NCBI RefSeq assembly: GCF_019880225.1
Contig: NZ_CP082284.1
Location: forward strand, 868,001 to 932,000
Source: Halobaculum rubrum
GTDB taxonomy: Archaea > Halobacteriota > Halobacteria > Halobacteriales > Haloferacaceae
Length of the DNA stretch: 64,000 bases
Direction: 5' to 3'
Shown: piece after piece, positions 34,291 through 42,076 of the stretch
Layout: every line of letters starts with the position of its first letter
Numbering within the stretch: position 1 is the stretch's first letter
Position numbers and translations under genes: made by a program
The notes under the pieces: model-generated
What the model saw: only the letters and a program-made list of their open reading frames with translations
The model's database searches: none
What the model was told of the DNA's origin: nothing

Positions 34291-36222
34291 TCACGCACCG
34301 GTAACGAAGAACAGCAGCATCGAGATGGCCAGCGACGCGAGGATGACCGCCGCCGCCAGCGCGCCGCCCATCGAGACGGCGGCGTTGGCGTGGCTCGCGA
34401 GCGACTCGGTCCGGTCGTTGCCGAACACCGTCACCTCGGCGTGCTCGGTGGCCATCCCCGCCTCGACGGGGTCGACGTCCGCGACGGCCCGGGTGGCCAC
34501 GTCCACGACCACGTCGGTGAGTTCGTCCCGGTCGATGGCGGCGCCGACCTGGTTGTCGGCCTCGACGGTGTTGACGATGTGCGTGTCGGTCGTCATCACC
34601 TCCGCCTCGTCGGCGTCGACCGCGTCGACGACGGCGTCGATCAGATGACCCCGGAGACCGGGCTCCATGTTGTTGCCGTCGACGAGCACGTAGGCGGTGG
34701 TCTGCGCGCCGCCGTCGCCGTCCGCGTCGACGTCGGTCACCATCGCGCGGATCCCGAGCGGGCCGATCCCCTCCTGGGGAGTCCACTCGGTTCGCTCCCA
34801 GGCGACCCCGGCCGAGAGGTCGCCACGCGGCGCGACCGCGAGACGCTCGGCGGCACGGCGCGCCGCCTGGATCATGTCGAACGACCGCGTCGATCCCGGC
34901 GTCACGTGGCCTAGGTCGGGGCCCTCGAGGCCGTTGTTGGAGTTGTGGGCGTCCGCGAGCAGCACGTCGTCGAGCCCCTCGGTGCGCGCCTCCGCGGCCG
35001 TCGAGAGCCCGACGGCGTAGTCCACGTCGTCCGCGAAGCCGGGCGCGAACGTCGAGACGAGCAGGGCGTCGTCGTCGAACGCCTGCCCGAGAATCGACGC
35101 CTCGCCGGCGGTCGTGCGGACGCTCTCGCTCGCCTCCGGGGAGTACGTGAGCCGCTCGTGGGCACGGTCGACCGCCTCGAGGACGGTGTCGACCTCGCGC
35201 TCGGTGACGAGATTGAAGTCGTGCCCGGCGGTCGCGTGCGGCGGAAACGCGAGCCCGTCGGTCGCGGCCGCGACGCGAACCGGGAGGTTGCCGCCGCCGA
35301 TCTCTCCCATCGGACCGGGGTGGATCATCGGCAACACCCAGCGAGCCTTCTCGTCGCCGTCGGGCGTGCGGAACGCGAGGACGGTGACCGGGACGACCGC
35401 CTCCTCGCCCAACTGCTCGAAGAAGTCCTCCAGCTCCCGGCTTCCCTCGGCGACGTGCCCGATGAACCCCTGGAGGAAATCGAGCACGGAGACGCCGAGC
35501 GTGTTTCGCCACGGCCGGTCCACGACGTAGAGGAACGTCCACACCGCCGCCGCATACAGCGCACACGTCAGCCCGAGCACGAGGAAGTGGTCCGGGCTGA
35601 TCGCCGACAGCTCGGGCGGCGCCTCTTCGGGCCGGGCGAGGTACGGCATGAGGAACGTGTCGAGCAGGGGACCACCCACTTCGAGCAGGCGGAGCGTGCC
35701 GCTGTAGACGAACAGCAGCACCGCCGCGACGACGGTCTGGATGCTCGCGGGCACCGCCGCCACGGGGAGCGACGACCGCGAGACGGCCATGATCACGAGC
35801 AGGCGGACCGCGAACACCGACGCCAGCGCGACGACGAGCACGTCGAAGACGAACCGCTGGGACAGCGGGGTCAGGTACGCGGCGAGTCCGCCCACCGCGA
35901 GGAAGGCGACGATGACGACCTCACACACCAGCGCGAGCAACGACGATCGGTTCGGCGTGAGTTTCCCCCCGACGAGCCGGTCGACCCAGGCGGTGGCGAG
36001 CCCGGCGACGACCGTCGGGATCCCGATGAAGAACACTCCTTCCCAGGCGTCGCGCCCGACAAACAGCACGCCGCGCCACACGACCGACGTCTCCGGACGC
36101 TCGAACGCCCCGACGCCGGCGACGGCCGCCAGCAGGAGGGCGAACGCGACCGACGTGTACCACGACGGCGCGCGGAAGATGAACCGCGAGAGGCCGGCGA
36201 GGTTACTTTGGGTCGCAGTCAT
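34291..36222 (-). CDS. DUF2070 family membrane protein
   Basis: A 643-residue archaeal DUF2070 protein. The N-terminal 230 residues have six or seven hydrophobic helices; a large extracytoplasmic or cytoplasmic domain follows with strongly conserved blocks WVLPMIHPGPMGEIGGGNLP and LLADAHNSNNGLEGPDLG, then VLVDGNNMEPG and TTDTHIVN, and a final C-terminal helix (AAAVILASLAISMLLFFVT). The His/Asp/Asn-rich blocks look like a metal or nucleotide site; the function of the family is unknown. It is near-universal in archaea. Start ATG at 36222; the GMP synthase subunit gene follows on the same strand further right. Confidence 0.93.
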   Translation of the reverse strand: MTATQSNLAGLSRFIFRAPSWYTSVAFALLLAAVAGVGAFERPETSVVWRGVLFVGRDAWEGVFFIGIPTVVAGLATAWVDRLVGGKLTPNRSSLLALVCEVVIVAFLAVGGLAAYLTPLSQRFVFDVLVVALASVFAVRLLVIMAVSRSSLPVAAVPASIQTVVAAVLLFVYSGTLRLLEVGGPLLDTFLMPYLARPEEAPPELSAISPDHFLVLGLTCALYAAAVWTFLYVVDRPWRNTLGVSVLDFLQGFIGHVAEGSRELEDFFEQLGEEAVVPVTVLAFRTPDGDEKARWVLPMIHPGPMGEIGGGNLPVRVAAATDGLAFPPHATAGHDFNLVTEREVDTVLEAVDRAHERLTYSPEASESVRTTAGEASILGQAFDDDALLVSTFAPGFADDVDYAVGLSTAAEARTEGLDDVLLADAHNSNNGLEGPDLGHVTPGSTRSFDMIQAARRAAERLAVAPRGDLSAGVAWERTEWTPQEGIGPLGIRAMVTDVDADGDGGAQTTAYVLVDGNNMEPGLRGHLIDAVVDAVDADEAEVMTTDTHIVNTVEADNQVGAAIDRDELTDVVVDVATRAVADVDPVEAGMATEHAEVTVFGNDRTESLASHANAAVSMGGALAAAVILASLAISMLLFFVTGA

Positions 36223-36331
36223 ACGCGTTGACGGTGGCGAACGCGTGCGGGACCTAAAAATGAGGCGTACTCGGCGCGCGGGACGGTGGTACGTGACAGG
36301 AACTGTGGAGGCTGTCCGATGGGTGGGGCGA

Positions 36332-36886
36332 CTACCGGCAGATCTCGACGAAGTTCTCGAAGACCTCCTGCCCGCGCTCGGTGTGGCTCACCTCGGGGTG
36401 CCACTGGACGCCATAGAGATCGCGGTCGGTTTCGGACATCGCCTCGACGCCGCAGACGTCGCTGTCGGCGGTGACCGTGAACCCCTCCGGCGCCTCGACG
36501 ACCTCGTCGGCGTGGCTGGCCCAGGTTCGTGTTCCCGGCGCGAGCGACCCGACCAGCGGGTCCTCGTCGTCCAGGATCCGCACGTCGACGTCGGCGTAGC
36601 CGCCGTAGTCGCCCGACTCGACGCGGCCGCCGAGTTCCTCGGCGATGAACTGCAGCCCCAGGCAGATGCCCAACACGGGCACGTCCAGATCGAGGTACTC
36701 GGCACAGCGGCCGACGCGGTCCATGCTCGGCCCCCCGGAGAGGACGAGTCCGTCGGCGTCGATGTCGGCGGGGTCGGTGTCGTTGTCGAGGATCTCCGTG
36801 TCGACCCCCACGTCGCGAAGCGCCCGGCCTTCCAGGTGCGTGAACTGTCCGTGGTTGTCGATGACCACGATGCGCGGCTCGCTCAT
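36332..36886 (-). CDS. guaAA: GMP synthase, glutamine amidotransferase subunit
   Basis: A 184-residue class I amidotransferase. It releases ammonia from glutamine for the separate ATP-pyrophosphatase subunit that converts XMP to GMP; in archaea the two are different polypeptides. The triad is visible: Cys75 in GICLGLQ, and His163 and Glu165 in QWHPEVSHT. Start ATG at 36886 (MSEPRIVVIDNHGQF) matches the family length of about 185. Neither guaAB nor other purine genes are nearby. It lies between DUF2070 and an HNH-like protein on the same strand, with gaps of about 100 bp. Confidence 0.95.
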   Translation of the reverse strand: MSEPRIVVIDNHGQFTHLEGRALRDVGVDTEILDNDTDPADIDADGLVLSGGPSMDRVGRCAEYLDLDVPVLGICLGLQFIAEELGGRVESGDYGGYADVDVRILDDEDPLVGSLAPGTRTWASHADEVVEAPEGFTVTADSDVCGVEAMSETDRDLYGVQWHPEVSHTERGQEVFENFVEICR

Positions 36887-36978
36887 ACGGGGGATTGCGC
36901 GGACGTGGTGAAAAACCGCCCGCTTCGCACCGAGAGATGCACGGACGTGTGTATCCGTCCCGTCGTCGCCCGAGCCCT

Positions 36979-37545
36979 TCAGCCGTCGTCGCCGTAGCGT
37001 TCGCTGGCGGCCGAGAACCCCAGTTCGCCGAGTTCGTCGCTTCGGCGGCTCTCCCGTTCGGCGACCGCTTCCGGGTCGGGGCTCGCGTCGTCGTCGACGC
37101 GGGCGAACGACCGGTGGACCTTGGTGTGACACCACCGGCACAGGCCCACCGTGATCTCGTGAGACGGGCTTCGATCCGCGTCGCCGTCTTCGGAGTTTCG
37201 GGCGCCGCCGGCGTCACCCGCTCCCTCGCCGTACGAGAGGTGGTGTTCCTCCACGAGCGGCCGGCGCTCGTCGTGGGCGATGCGGACCTCCGCCAACCCA
37301 CACCGCGCGCACTCCTTGGCGTCGGTCGTCGACCGGTAGTGCGGACAGTCACGCCAGTCCGCGTCCTCGTCGGCGGCGACGCAGTCGTAGTCGGCGCGGC
37401 GACGGTCCGCGGCGAACTCGGGGTCGTCGCCCGCGCGGTCGAGCGCGAACCGACAGCGCCCGTCGCCGGTGAGGTGATCGCAGCGGCCGGCGAACTCGTA
37501 GGGGTCGTCGACACCGACCGACGTGCCGTCCGGCGTCCGCTCCAT
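36979..37545 (-). CDS. HNH-like zinc-binding protein (DUF7097-like)
   Basis: A 188-residue protein with two Cys/His regions. The first half has CDHLTGDGRCRFAL and DCPHYRSTTDAKECARCG. The second half has LVEEHHLSY and, after an acidic insert, GLCRWCHTKVHRSF. A CxxC ... EEHH ... CxxCHxxVH arrangement is the HNH/beta-beta-alpha-metal pattern, so a nuclease-like fold is likely, although the substrate is unknown and no toxin or defence partner is near. Haloarchaeal members are catalogued as DUF7097, as I recall. Start ATG at 37545. Confidence 0.8.
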   Translation of the reverse strand: MERTPDGTSVGVDDPYEFAGRCDHLTGDGRCRFALDRAGDDPEFAADRRRADYDCVAADEDADWRDCPHYRSTTDAKECARCGLAEVRIAHDERRPLVEEHHLSYGEGAGDAGGARNSEDGDADRSPSHEITVGLCRWCHTKVHRSFARVDDDASPDPEAVAERESRRSDELGELGFSAASERYGDDG

Positions 37546-37578
37546 GGGTCGTCTCGTGTCGGGTCGGATAAAAAACGC

Positions 37579-37722
37579 TCACTCCCGCGGGACGCTGATG
37601 TCCTGCAGGTCGCCGCCGCATTCGGAACAGGTTCCCGGACTGTGCTCCGCCTCGGTACGCGCCGAGCACTCCCGGCACTCGAAGACGCGCACCGTTCCGG
37701 TGTGGTAGGGGTCTGGGCGCAT
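37579..37722 (-). CDS. Rubrerythrin-like small zinc/rubredoxin-type protein
   Basis: A 47-residue protein: MRPDPYHTGTVRVFECRECSARTEAEHSPGTCSECGGDLQDI. Two CxxC pairs (about 16-19 and 32-35) form a rubredoxin-like knuckle that binds iron or zinc, the domain normally found at the end of rubrerythrin. Many such mini-proteins occur in haloarchaea with no assigned role. The ATG at 37722 is preferred because upstream codons read as non-protein sequence. It precedes the HNH-like gene by 33 bp and may be cotranscribed with it. Confidence 0.82.
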   Translation of the reverse strand: MRPDPYHTGTVRVFECRECSARTEAEHSPGTCSECGGDLQDISVPRE

Positions 37723-37879
37723 CGTTGTATGGTAACGTACCACACAGTAATAAGCGACGCGGTGGGTTCCCTCTCGACCGCATCGTTTCACCGCACAGTC
37801 GTTCGATCTCGTCGCGTAGGCATGGATCGGGACCGACGAAACGGATACGTTCATACCGACGGGCCGTCCACCACGCCCC

Positions 37880-38260
37880 GTGCGAGTGATTCACCGGTCC
37901 GGGGCCATCGACGCCGAGGACGAGTCGCCGTCGGCGCCGCGCGAGCACGTCCTCGCGACGGACGTCGACGTGGCTGACTCGTTCTGGTCGCAGGCGCGGG
38001 GGCTGATGTTCCGTCGGTCGGTCCCCGACGAGTACGCGCTCGTGTTTCGGTTCGACGAGCCCGACTCGCGGAGTCTCCACATGGCGTTCGTCCCATTCCC
38101 CATCGACGCAGTCTGGCTCGTCGACGGCGAGGTGTCGACGGTGAAACGCCTCCGCCCGTGGGTCGGGCTCGGGTGGGGAACCGCGGACACGATCGTCGAA
38201 TTGCCGGCCGGCGCCGCCGACGGCGTGGAGTCCGGCGACACCGTCGAGGTCGTCGAGTAG
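37880..38260 (+). CDS. DUF192 family protein
   Basis: A 126-residue protein of the DUF192 family. The core FWSQARGLMFRRSVPDEYALVFRF and HMAFVPFPIDAVWLVDGEV is typical, ending in a hydrophobic ELPAGAADGVESGDTVEV tail. A prokaryotic DUF192 structure shows a small beta barrel; the biochemical role is unknown. It starts at GTG 37880. No signal peptide is present, while many bacterial homologs are exported. Divergent from the rubrerythrin-like gene. Confidence 0.9.
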   Translation: MRVIHRSGAIDAEDESPSAPREHVLATDVDVADSFWSQARGLMFRRSVPDEYALVFRFDEPDSRSLHMAFVPFPIDAVWLVDGEVSTVKRLRPWVGLGWGTADTIVELPAGAADGVESGDTVEVVE

Positions 38261-38347
38261 CGGTCGCGAACGGGGCGACGATACCGGCGGTGTCCGCGTC
38301 TCACTGCCTCGGGAGGGCTTATATCGGTTCACAACATTGTTGCGGCC

Positions 38348-38686
38348 ATGCGTCGAGCGACACTGGCGGGGGCGCTGCTCGTCGGGAAGGGGCTCGACGC
38401 CGTCTCGACGGTGGTCGTGCTCCGACACTCCGACTCCGTGCGCGAGTCGGTACCGCTGTCGCGGGCGCTGATGGCGTGGCTCGGACCGGCGGGGGGAATG
38501 GCGGTGCTCACCCTGATCACGATGATCGCGGTCGGGCTGCTTGCGGAGTCCGGCGTCCTCATCGACCGCCACCTCGACGGCGAGACGCCGGAGCGGTACG
38601 TACCGAGGCTGCGCGCGACGGTGTATCTCGGCTGTGCGGCGTGGTTCGGATCGGTCGGCCTGTGGAACTTCTCGCATCTGCTGTGA
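38348..38686 (+). CDS. Small membrane protein with three helices
   Basis: A 112-residue protein starting at ATG 38348. Hydrophobic segments at about 5-30 (ALLVGKGLDAVSTVVVL), 45-68 (WLGPAGGMAVLTLITMIAVGLLA) and 92-110 (VYLGCAAWFGSVGLWNF) suggest three transmembrane helices. The layout resembles small haloarchaeal proteins of the DUF5658 type, but I cannot confirm it. A TATA-like GCTTATATCG lies just upstream near 38315-38325. Function unknown. Confidence 0.78.
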   Translation: MRRATLAGALLVGKGLDAVSTVVVLRHSDSVRESVPLSRALMAWLGPAGGMAVLTLITMIAVGLLAESGVLIDRHLDGETPERYVPRLRATVYLGCAAWFGSVGLWNFSHLL

Positions 38687-38777
38687 CCGCGGCGGGGAGG
38701 TCGGCGTCGACGACGCCGGCGTGGTCGGTGCGTCGGATCTCCGGGAGTATTTATCCGATGCGGCCGAACCGCCCCGC

Positions 38778-39107
38778 GTGAGCTACGTCGTGGAGGTGAA
38801 GCCGTCCGCACGCAAAGCGAACGCGGCCGTCGGCCACGCCGTGCTGTACGGGGGTGCCCGCCGCGAGTTCGGCGACCGCGGCGCCGCGGAGGCGTGGGCC
38901 GAGGGGCTCTCGACGGGCGCCGACCGCCCGGTGTGGATCCACGCGGCCCACCCTGCCGACTGTAGCGACGTGGACGCGTACCTCGTCTCGCGCCAGCGGC
39001 AACTGCTCGACCTCGACGGCGCGTACGACAAACGACGGCGACGCCTCCGCGGCGACGACGGCGGCGATCCGGGGACCCTCGACGCGTACGCCGACGGCGG
39101 AGAGTGA
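38778..39107 (+). CDS. Haloarchaeal hypothetical protein
   Basis: A 109-residue soluble protein from a GTG start (VSYVVEVKPSARKANAAVG). It has an alternating charged/aliphatic pattern and ends in an Arg/Asp-rich helix (YDKRRRRLRGDDGGD). No recognised domain; no metal-binding or membrane features. The upstream in-frame sequence is not protein-like, so the GTG is taken as start. It lies 73 bp before the peroxiredoxin gene in the same direction. Function unknown. Confidence 0.7.
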   Translation: MSYVVEVKPSARKANAAVGHAVLYGGARREFGDRGAAEAWAEGLSTGADRPVWIHAAHPADCSDVDAYLVSRQRQLLDLDGAYDKRRRRLRGDDGGDPGTLDAYADGGE

Positions 39108-39180
39108 CGGGGCGAGCGGAAGCCCGGAAATGCACAACCGGAGTGGATTTAGTAGTCGGGCGACCGTACGGCTCGTCGAC

Positions 39181-39654
39181 ATGGTATCCGAAGGCGACGC
39201 CGCGCCGACGTTCACCGCGACGTACAAGGGCAGCGACCACGAGACGTTCGACCTCGCCGACCACCTCGGCGACGGGCCGGTCGTGCTCGCGTTCTTCCCG
39301 GGCGCGTTCACGCCCCCGTGTTCCAACGAGATGGTGGCGCTGCAGGGGCACCACGACGACTTCGCGGCCGCCGGCGCGACGCTGTTCGGCGTCAGCGCCG
39401 ACTCGGCGTTCTCGCTGGGCGCGTTCGCCGACGAGTACGACCTCGCGTTCGATCTCGTCAGCGACATGCCCGGCGACGCCATCGAGGCGTACGGCCTCTC
39501 GCTCGACATTCCGGACCTCGGCCTGTACGGCGTCGCCAACCGTGCGGTGTACGTCATCGACGACGCGGGCGACGTGACGTACGTCTGGGAGACGGACGAT
39601 CCGACGAACGAGCCCGACTACGGGGAGCTGCTGGCGGCCGTCGAGGACGCCTGA
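39181..39654 (+). CDS. Peroxiredoxin (AhpC/TSA family)
   Basis: A 157-residue peroxiredoxin. The peroxidatic Cys47 lies in PGAFTPPCSNE with the catalytic Thr44 and Pro40. The core arginine that activates this cysteine is less obvious in the C-terminal part than in classical enzymes. No second Cys occurs in the usual resolving position, so the protein is probably 1-Cys, or the resolving thiol comes from a partner. It reduces peroxides using thiol donors in the cytosol. Start ATG at 39181. The gene stands alone. Confidence 0.92.
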   Translation: MVSEGDAAPTFTATYKGSDHETFDLADHLGDGPVVLAFFPGAFTPPCSNEMVALQGHHDDFAAAGATLFGVSADSAFSLGAFADEYDLAFDLVSDMPGDAIEAYGLSLDIPDLGLYGVANRAVYVIDDAGDVTYVWETDDPTNEPDYGELLAAVEDA

Positions 39655-39694
39655 GGCGGCACGAGCCGGCTCCCGACCGGGTGACCGGCCCGTC

Positions 39695-39874
39695 TCACTT
39701 GTGATGGTGTATCCACTCGCTGGCCGGCACGAACTCCGATCCCCCACAGGCGCCACACGACTCCGGCGGTTCGAAGCTGTGCTCGCCGCCGTCGAGGTGG
39801 ATCGGCGTGCCGGCGTGCGTCACGCTGCAGTGAACACAGACGTACTTCTTGAGGCTCTCCGGGACGTGTGCCAT
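39695..39874 (-). CDS. Small zinc-ribbon protein
   Basis: A 59-residue protein with VCVHCSVTH and SCGACGGSEF, two CxxC pairs about 25 residues apart, the standard zinc ribbon of haloarchaeal mini-proteins. The C terminus reads SEWIHHHK. Start ATG at 39874 (MAHVPESLKKY). It may interact with DNA, RNA or proteins; nothing assigns a role. It converges with the peroxiredoxin gene. Confidence 0.8.
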   Translation of the reverse strand: MAHVPESLKKYVCVHCSVTHAGTPIHLDGGEHSFEPPESCGACGGSEFVPASEWIHHHK

Positions 39875-40026
39875 ACTGAGAACGTCACGCTCAGCAAGCA
39901 TAGTCGTTCGGCGGCACGGCTCCTCGCGACTCGCTCCGCTCCCTGCGCACCTCCCTCCAGGTAGTCGTTTCGCGCTCACGGGTGCGAGCGCCACAGCGGG
40001 CGCTCGCAGAGAGGTTCGCGCGAAAA

Positions 40027-40048
40027 GCGCCGAGGGGGAGAGTTGAAC
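40027..40048. repeat. Copy 1 of the tRNA-Ser 3' end
   Basis: GCGCCGAGGGGGAGA followed by a T-loop-like GTTGAAC; it matches the 3' end of the intact tRNA-Ser (as read on the plus strand) with one mismatch over about 21 bases, and lacks the rest of the tRNA. Confidence 0.7.
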
Positions 40049-40168
40049 CACGCCCGGACGTGCTCGCTTCGCTGCGCGCCCGGTCTACTTCAAATCGTCC
40101 CGCACAGCCGACACCGGCGACACGGTCGCGAGCACACGAGGTGCTCGCGCTGTGGTGTCGCCGGAGAA

Positions 40169-40190
40169 CGCCGAGGGGGAGATTCGAACT
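40169..40190. repeat. Copy 2 of the tRNA-Ser 3' end
   Basis: CGCCGAGGGGGAGATTCGAACT; it matches the 3' end of the intact tRNA-Ser with one mismatch and then diverges. The spacing to copy 1 is about 142 bp and to the tRNA about 214 bp. Confidence 0.72.
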
Positions 40191-40382
40191 TCTGAAGACG
40201 GTCGCCTCGCTTCGCTCACGGCTCGCTTCACTCCCCGTTCGCAGTCGCGGTCTCACTTCGTTCGACCGCGCACCGCTCGGCGCTGCGACTTCCGTGTTCA
40301 AATCTCACCACGAGTTGTTCGACGCTCGCGAGGGCGGCTCGCACACGCCTCGCGGTGCTCGCCGTGTTGCTCGCGTCAGAAG

Positions 40383-40467
40383 CGCCGAGGGGGAGATTTG
40401 AACTCCCGAGTCCGAATGGACAGCAGATTTCGAATCTGCCGCCTTGGCCAGGCTAGGCTACCTCGGC
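40383..40467 (-). tRNA. tRNA-Ser(CGA)
   Basis: An 85-nt type II tRNA. Read leftward, the acceptor arms GCCGAGG and CCTCGGC pair fully and the discriminator is G. The D-arm is present; the anticodon stem GCAGA/TCTGC encloses the loop TTCGAAA, giving anticodon CGA, which reads UCG. A long variable arm (stem GTCC/GGAC) and a T-arm GGGAG TTCAAAT CTCCC follow. The long variable arm and discriminator G both fit serine identity. No CCA is encoded. The gene's 3' half is copied downstream (to the left), a usual sign of integration at a tRNA gene. Confidence 0.95.
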
Positions 40468-40576
40468 TCACCTTCACGTCCGGCGGTCAGCCTGTAAACG
40501 GTTTCGGTTCGATCGACGGTGTGTCACCGCTCCCCGAAGCCCGAGGCTTCTTGCCGGTCGAACGCCCCAACCGGGT

Positions 40577-41551
40577 ATGGACGTTCCCGACGCGAGCGCG
40601 GCCTGTACGGACGTGCTCGACACCCTCCGCGCCGCCATCGTCGCCGAGGACGCCTTCTTCGAGGACATCCTCCTCGGCCTGCTCTCCCGCGGACACGTGC
40701 TCATCGAGGACGTGCCCGGCACGGGCAAGACGCTCACCGCGCGGTCGATGGCGACCGCGCTGGGGCTGTCGTTCTCGCGCGTGCAGTTCACCCCGGACCT
40801 GCTCCCCTCGGACGTGACCGGCACGACCGTCTACGACGAGGGGACCGGCGAGTTCGAGTTCAGCGAGGGCCCGATCTTCGCGAACGTCGTCCTCGCCGAC
40901 GAGATCAACCGCGCGCCGCCGAAGACGCAGGCGGCGCTGTTGGAGGCGATGGAGGAGGAACAGGTGACCGTCGACGGCACCACCTACCCCCTCCCGGAGC
41001 CGTTCTTCCTCATCGCGACACAGAACCCGGTCGAACAGGCCGGCAACTTCCCGCTCCCGGAGGCGCAGCTCGACCGCTTCACGGTGAAGACGTCGATGGG
41101 CTATCCCGATCTCGACGGGGAGATCGAGCTCCTGCGCCGGCGCGCCGGCCGCGGCGAACAGGACCCGAGCGTCGAGCCGGTGCTCGACGAAGAGCGGGTG
41201 CTCGGCGCCCGGGCTGCGCCCGAGTCCGTCCGCATCCACGACGACCTGCTGGAGTACATGGCGGCCGTCACGCGCGCCACCCGACAGGACCGCCGCGTCG
41301 CGGTCGGGGTGTCGCCGCGGGGCACCCAGCGACTCTTCGAGGCGAGCCGCGCGGCGGCGACGCTCGACGGCCGAGCGTTCGTCACGCCCGACGACGTGAA
41401 GCGCGTCGCGACCCCGGTGCTCGCACATCGGCTGGTGCTCACGCCGGACGCGAGCGTCGACGACGTGGCGAAAGTGGACGTGCTCCGGGCGGTGCTCGAC
41501 CGCGTCGAGGTGCCGACCGTCAGCGACGCCGAGACCGAGGCGGCGGAGTAG
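40577..41551 (+). CDS. MoxR family AAA+ ATPase
   Basis: A 324-residue MoxR ATPase. Walker A is EDVPGTGKT (about 44-52), Walker B VVLADEINRAPPKTQ, sensor 1 ATQNPVEQAGNFPLPEAQLDRF, and the helical C-terminal lid has the usual GVSPRGTQRL. MoxR proteins act as chaperones that load metals or fold von Willebrand-type partners; DUF58 proteins are their common partners. Here the DUF58 operon lies on the opposite strand and converges, 30 bp between stops, instead of being cotranscribed. Start ATG at 40577; an AT-rich promoter is not obvious in the 110 bp upstream next to the tRNA. Confidence 0.95.
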   Translation: MDVPDASAACTDVLDTLRAAIVAEDAFFEDILLGLLSRGHVLIEDVPGTGKTLTARSMATALGLSFSRVQFTPDLLPSDVTGTTVYDEGTGEFEFSEGPIFANVVLADEINRAPPKTQAALLEAMEEEQVTVDGTTYPLPEPFFLIATQNPVEQAGNFPLPEAQLDRFTVKTSMGYPDLDGEIELLRRRAGRGEQDPSVEPVLDEERVLGARAAPESVRIHDDLLEYMAAVTRATRQDRRVAVGVSPRGTQRLFEASRAAATLDGRAFVTPDDVKRVATPVLAHRLVLTPDASVDDVAKVDVLRAVLDRVEVPTVSDAETEAAE

Positions 41552-41581
41552 TCGGGGCACCCCCGAGCGCACCGCACGCGC

Positions 41582-42076
41582 TCACCGAACCGCGCTCACC
41601 AACGCGATCGCCCCGACCAGCAGGAACACCAGCGCGACGACCGGCTGGCCGCCCGCGGCGGCGACGTAGACGCCGAACGACACCGCCGCGGCGACGGCGC
41701 CGACCGCGACGGAGCCGGCGGCGTGGGTCGCGACGTTTCTGGTCGCGTCCGTCTCGCGGCCGAGCTGCTCGCCGAGACCGACCGCGTGCTCGCCCAGATC
41801 CCACGACAGCGACGCCGCGACCCCGCCGACCAGAAGCGGTCCCGGTCCGGCGCCCGAGAGCCCGCCGGCCAACAGAACCCCCGCGACCAGCGCCGTCGCG
41901 CCCGCCCCGATCACGCGGCGAGAGCCGACCCGCGTGCCGATCGTGACGAGCAGGACGCCCACGCCCGCGACGCCGCCGCCGGGTGGGGAAACCAGCCCGA
42001 GCGCGGCCGCGCCCACGGCGGCCGCCAGTGCTGCCAGCGCGATCCCGAGCCGGGGCGGCTTCCGCGTGACCGTCAC
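41582..42076 (-). CDS. DUF7519-like multi-helix membrane protein
   Basis: A 164-residue protein, nearly all hydrophobic: about five helices (LGIALAALAAAVGAAALGLV, GGVAGVGVLLVTIG, VIGAGATALVAGVLLAGGL, SVAVGAVAAAVSFGVYVAAAG, VVALVFLLVGAIALVSAV) with a short hydrophilic loop containing GEQLGRETDATRNVATHA. GTG start at 42076 overlaps the TGA of the DUF58 gene (GTGA). Last gene of the four-gene operon. This family is placed next to MoxR/DUF58 in many haloarchaea; the name is from memory, the function is unknown. Confidence 0.85.
   Translation of the reverse strand: MTVTRKPPRLGIALAALAAAVGAAALGLVSPPGGGVAGVGVLLVTIGTRVGSRRVIGAGATALVAGVLLAGGLSGAGPGPLLVGGVAASLSWDLGEHAVGLGEQLGRETDATRNVATHAAGSVAVGAVAAAVSFGVYVAAAGGQPVVALVFLLVGAIALVSAVR

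Larger units (their letters stand above)
39875..40382. repeat. Non-coding region of degenerate tRNA-flank repeats
   Basis: About 500 bp without a supportable gene. It consists of Cys/Ser/Arg-codon-rich, GC-palindromic DNA (many CTCGCTTCGCTC-like words) punctuated by copies of the last about 21 bases of tRNA-Ser. The frames it contains are shadows. The organisation is described with the tRNA entry and in the findings. Confidence 0.7.

Noticed and set aside
39982-40817. Plus-strand frames with RSAEGEI/APRGRFEL-like words around the tRNA-Ser copies
   Set aside because: They translate the tRNA 3'-end copies and their repeats; such frames are recurrent artefacts next to haloarchaeal tRNA genes.
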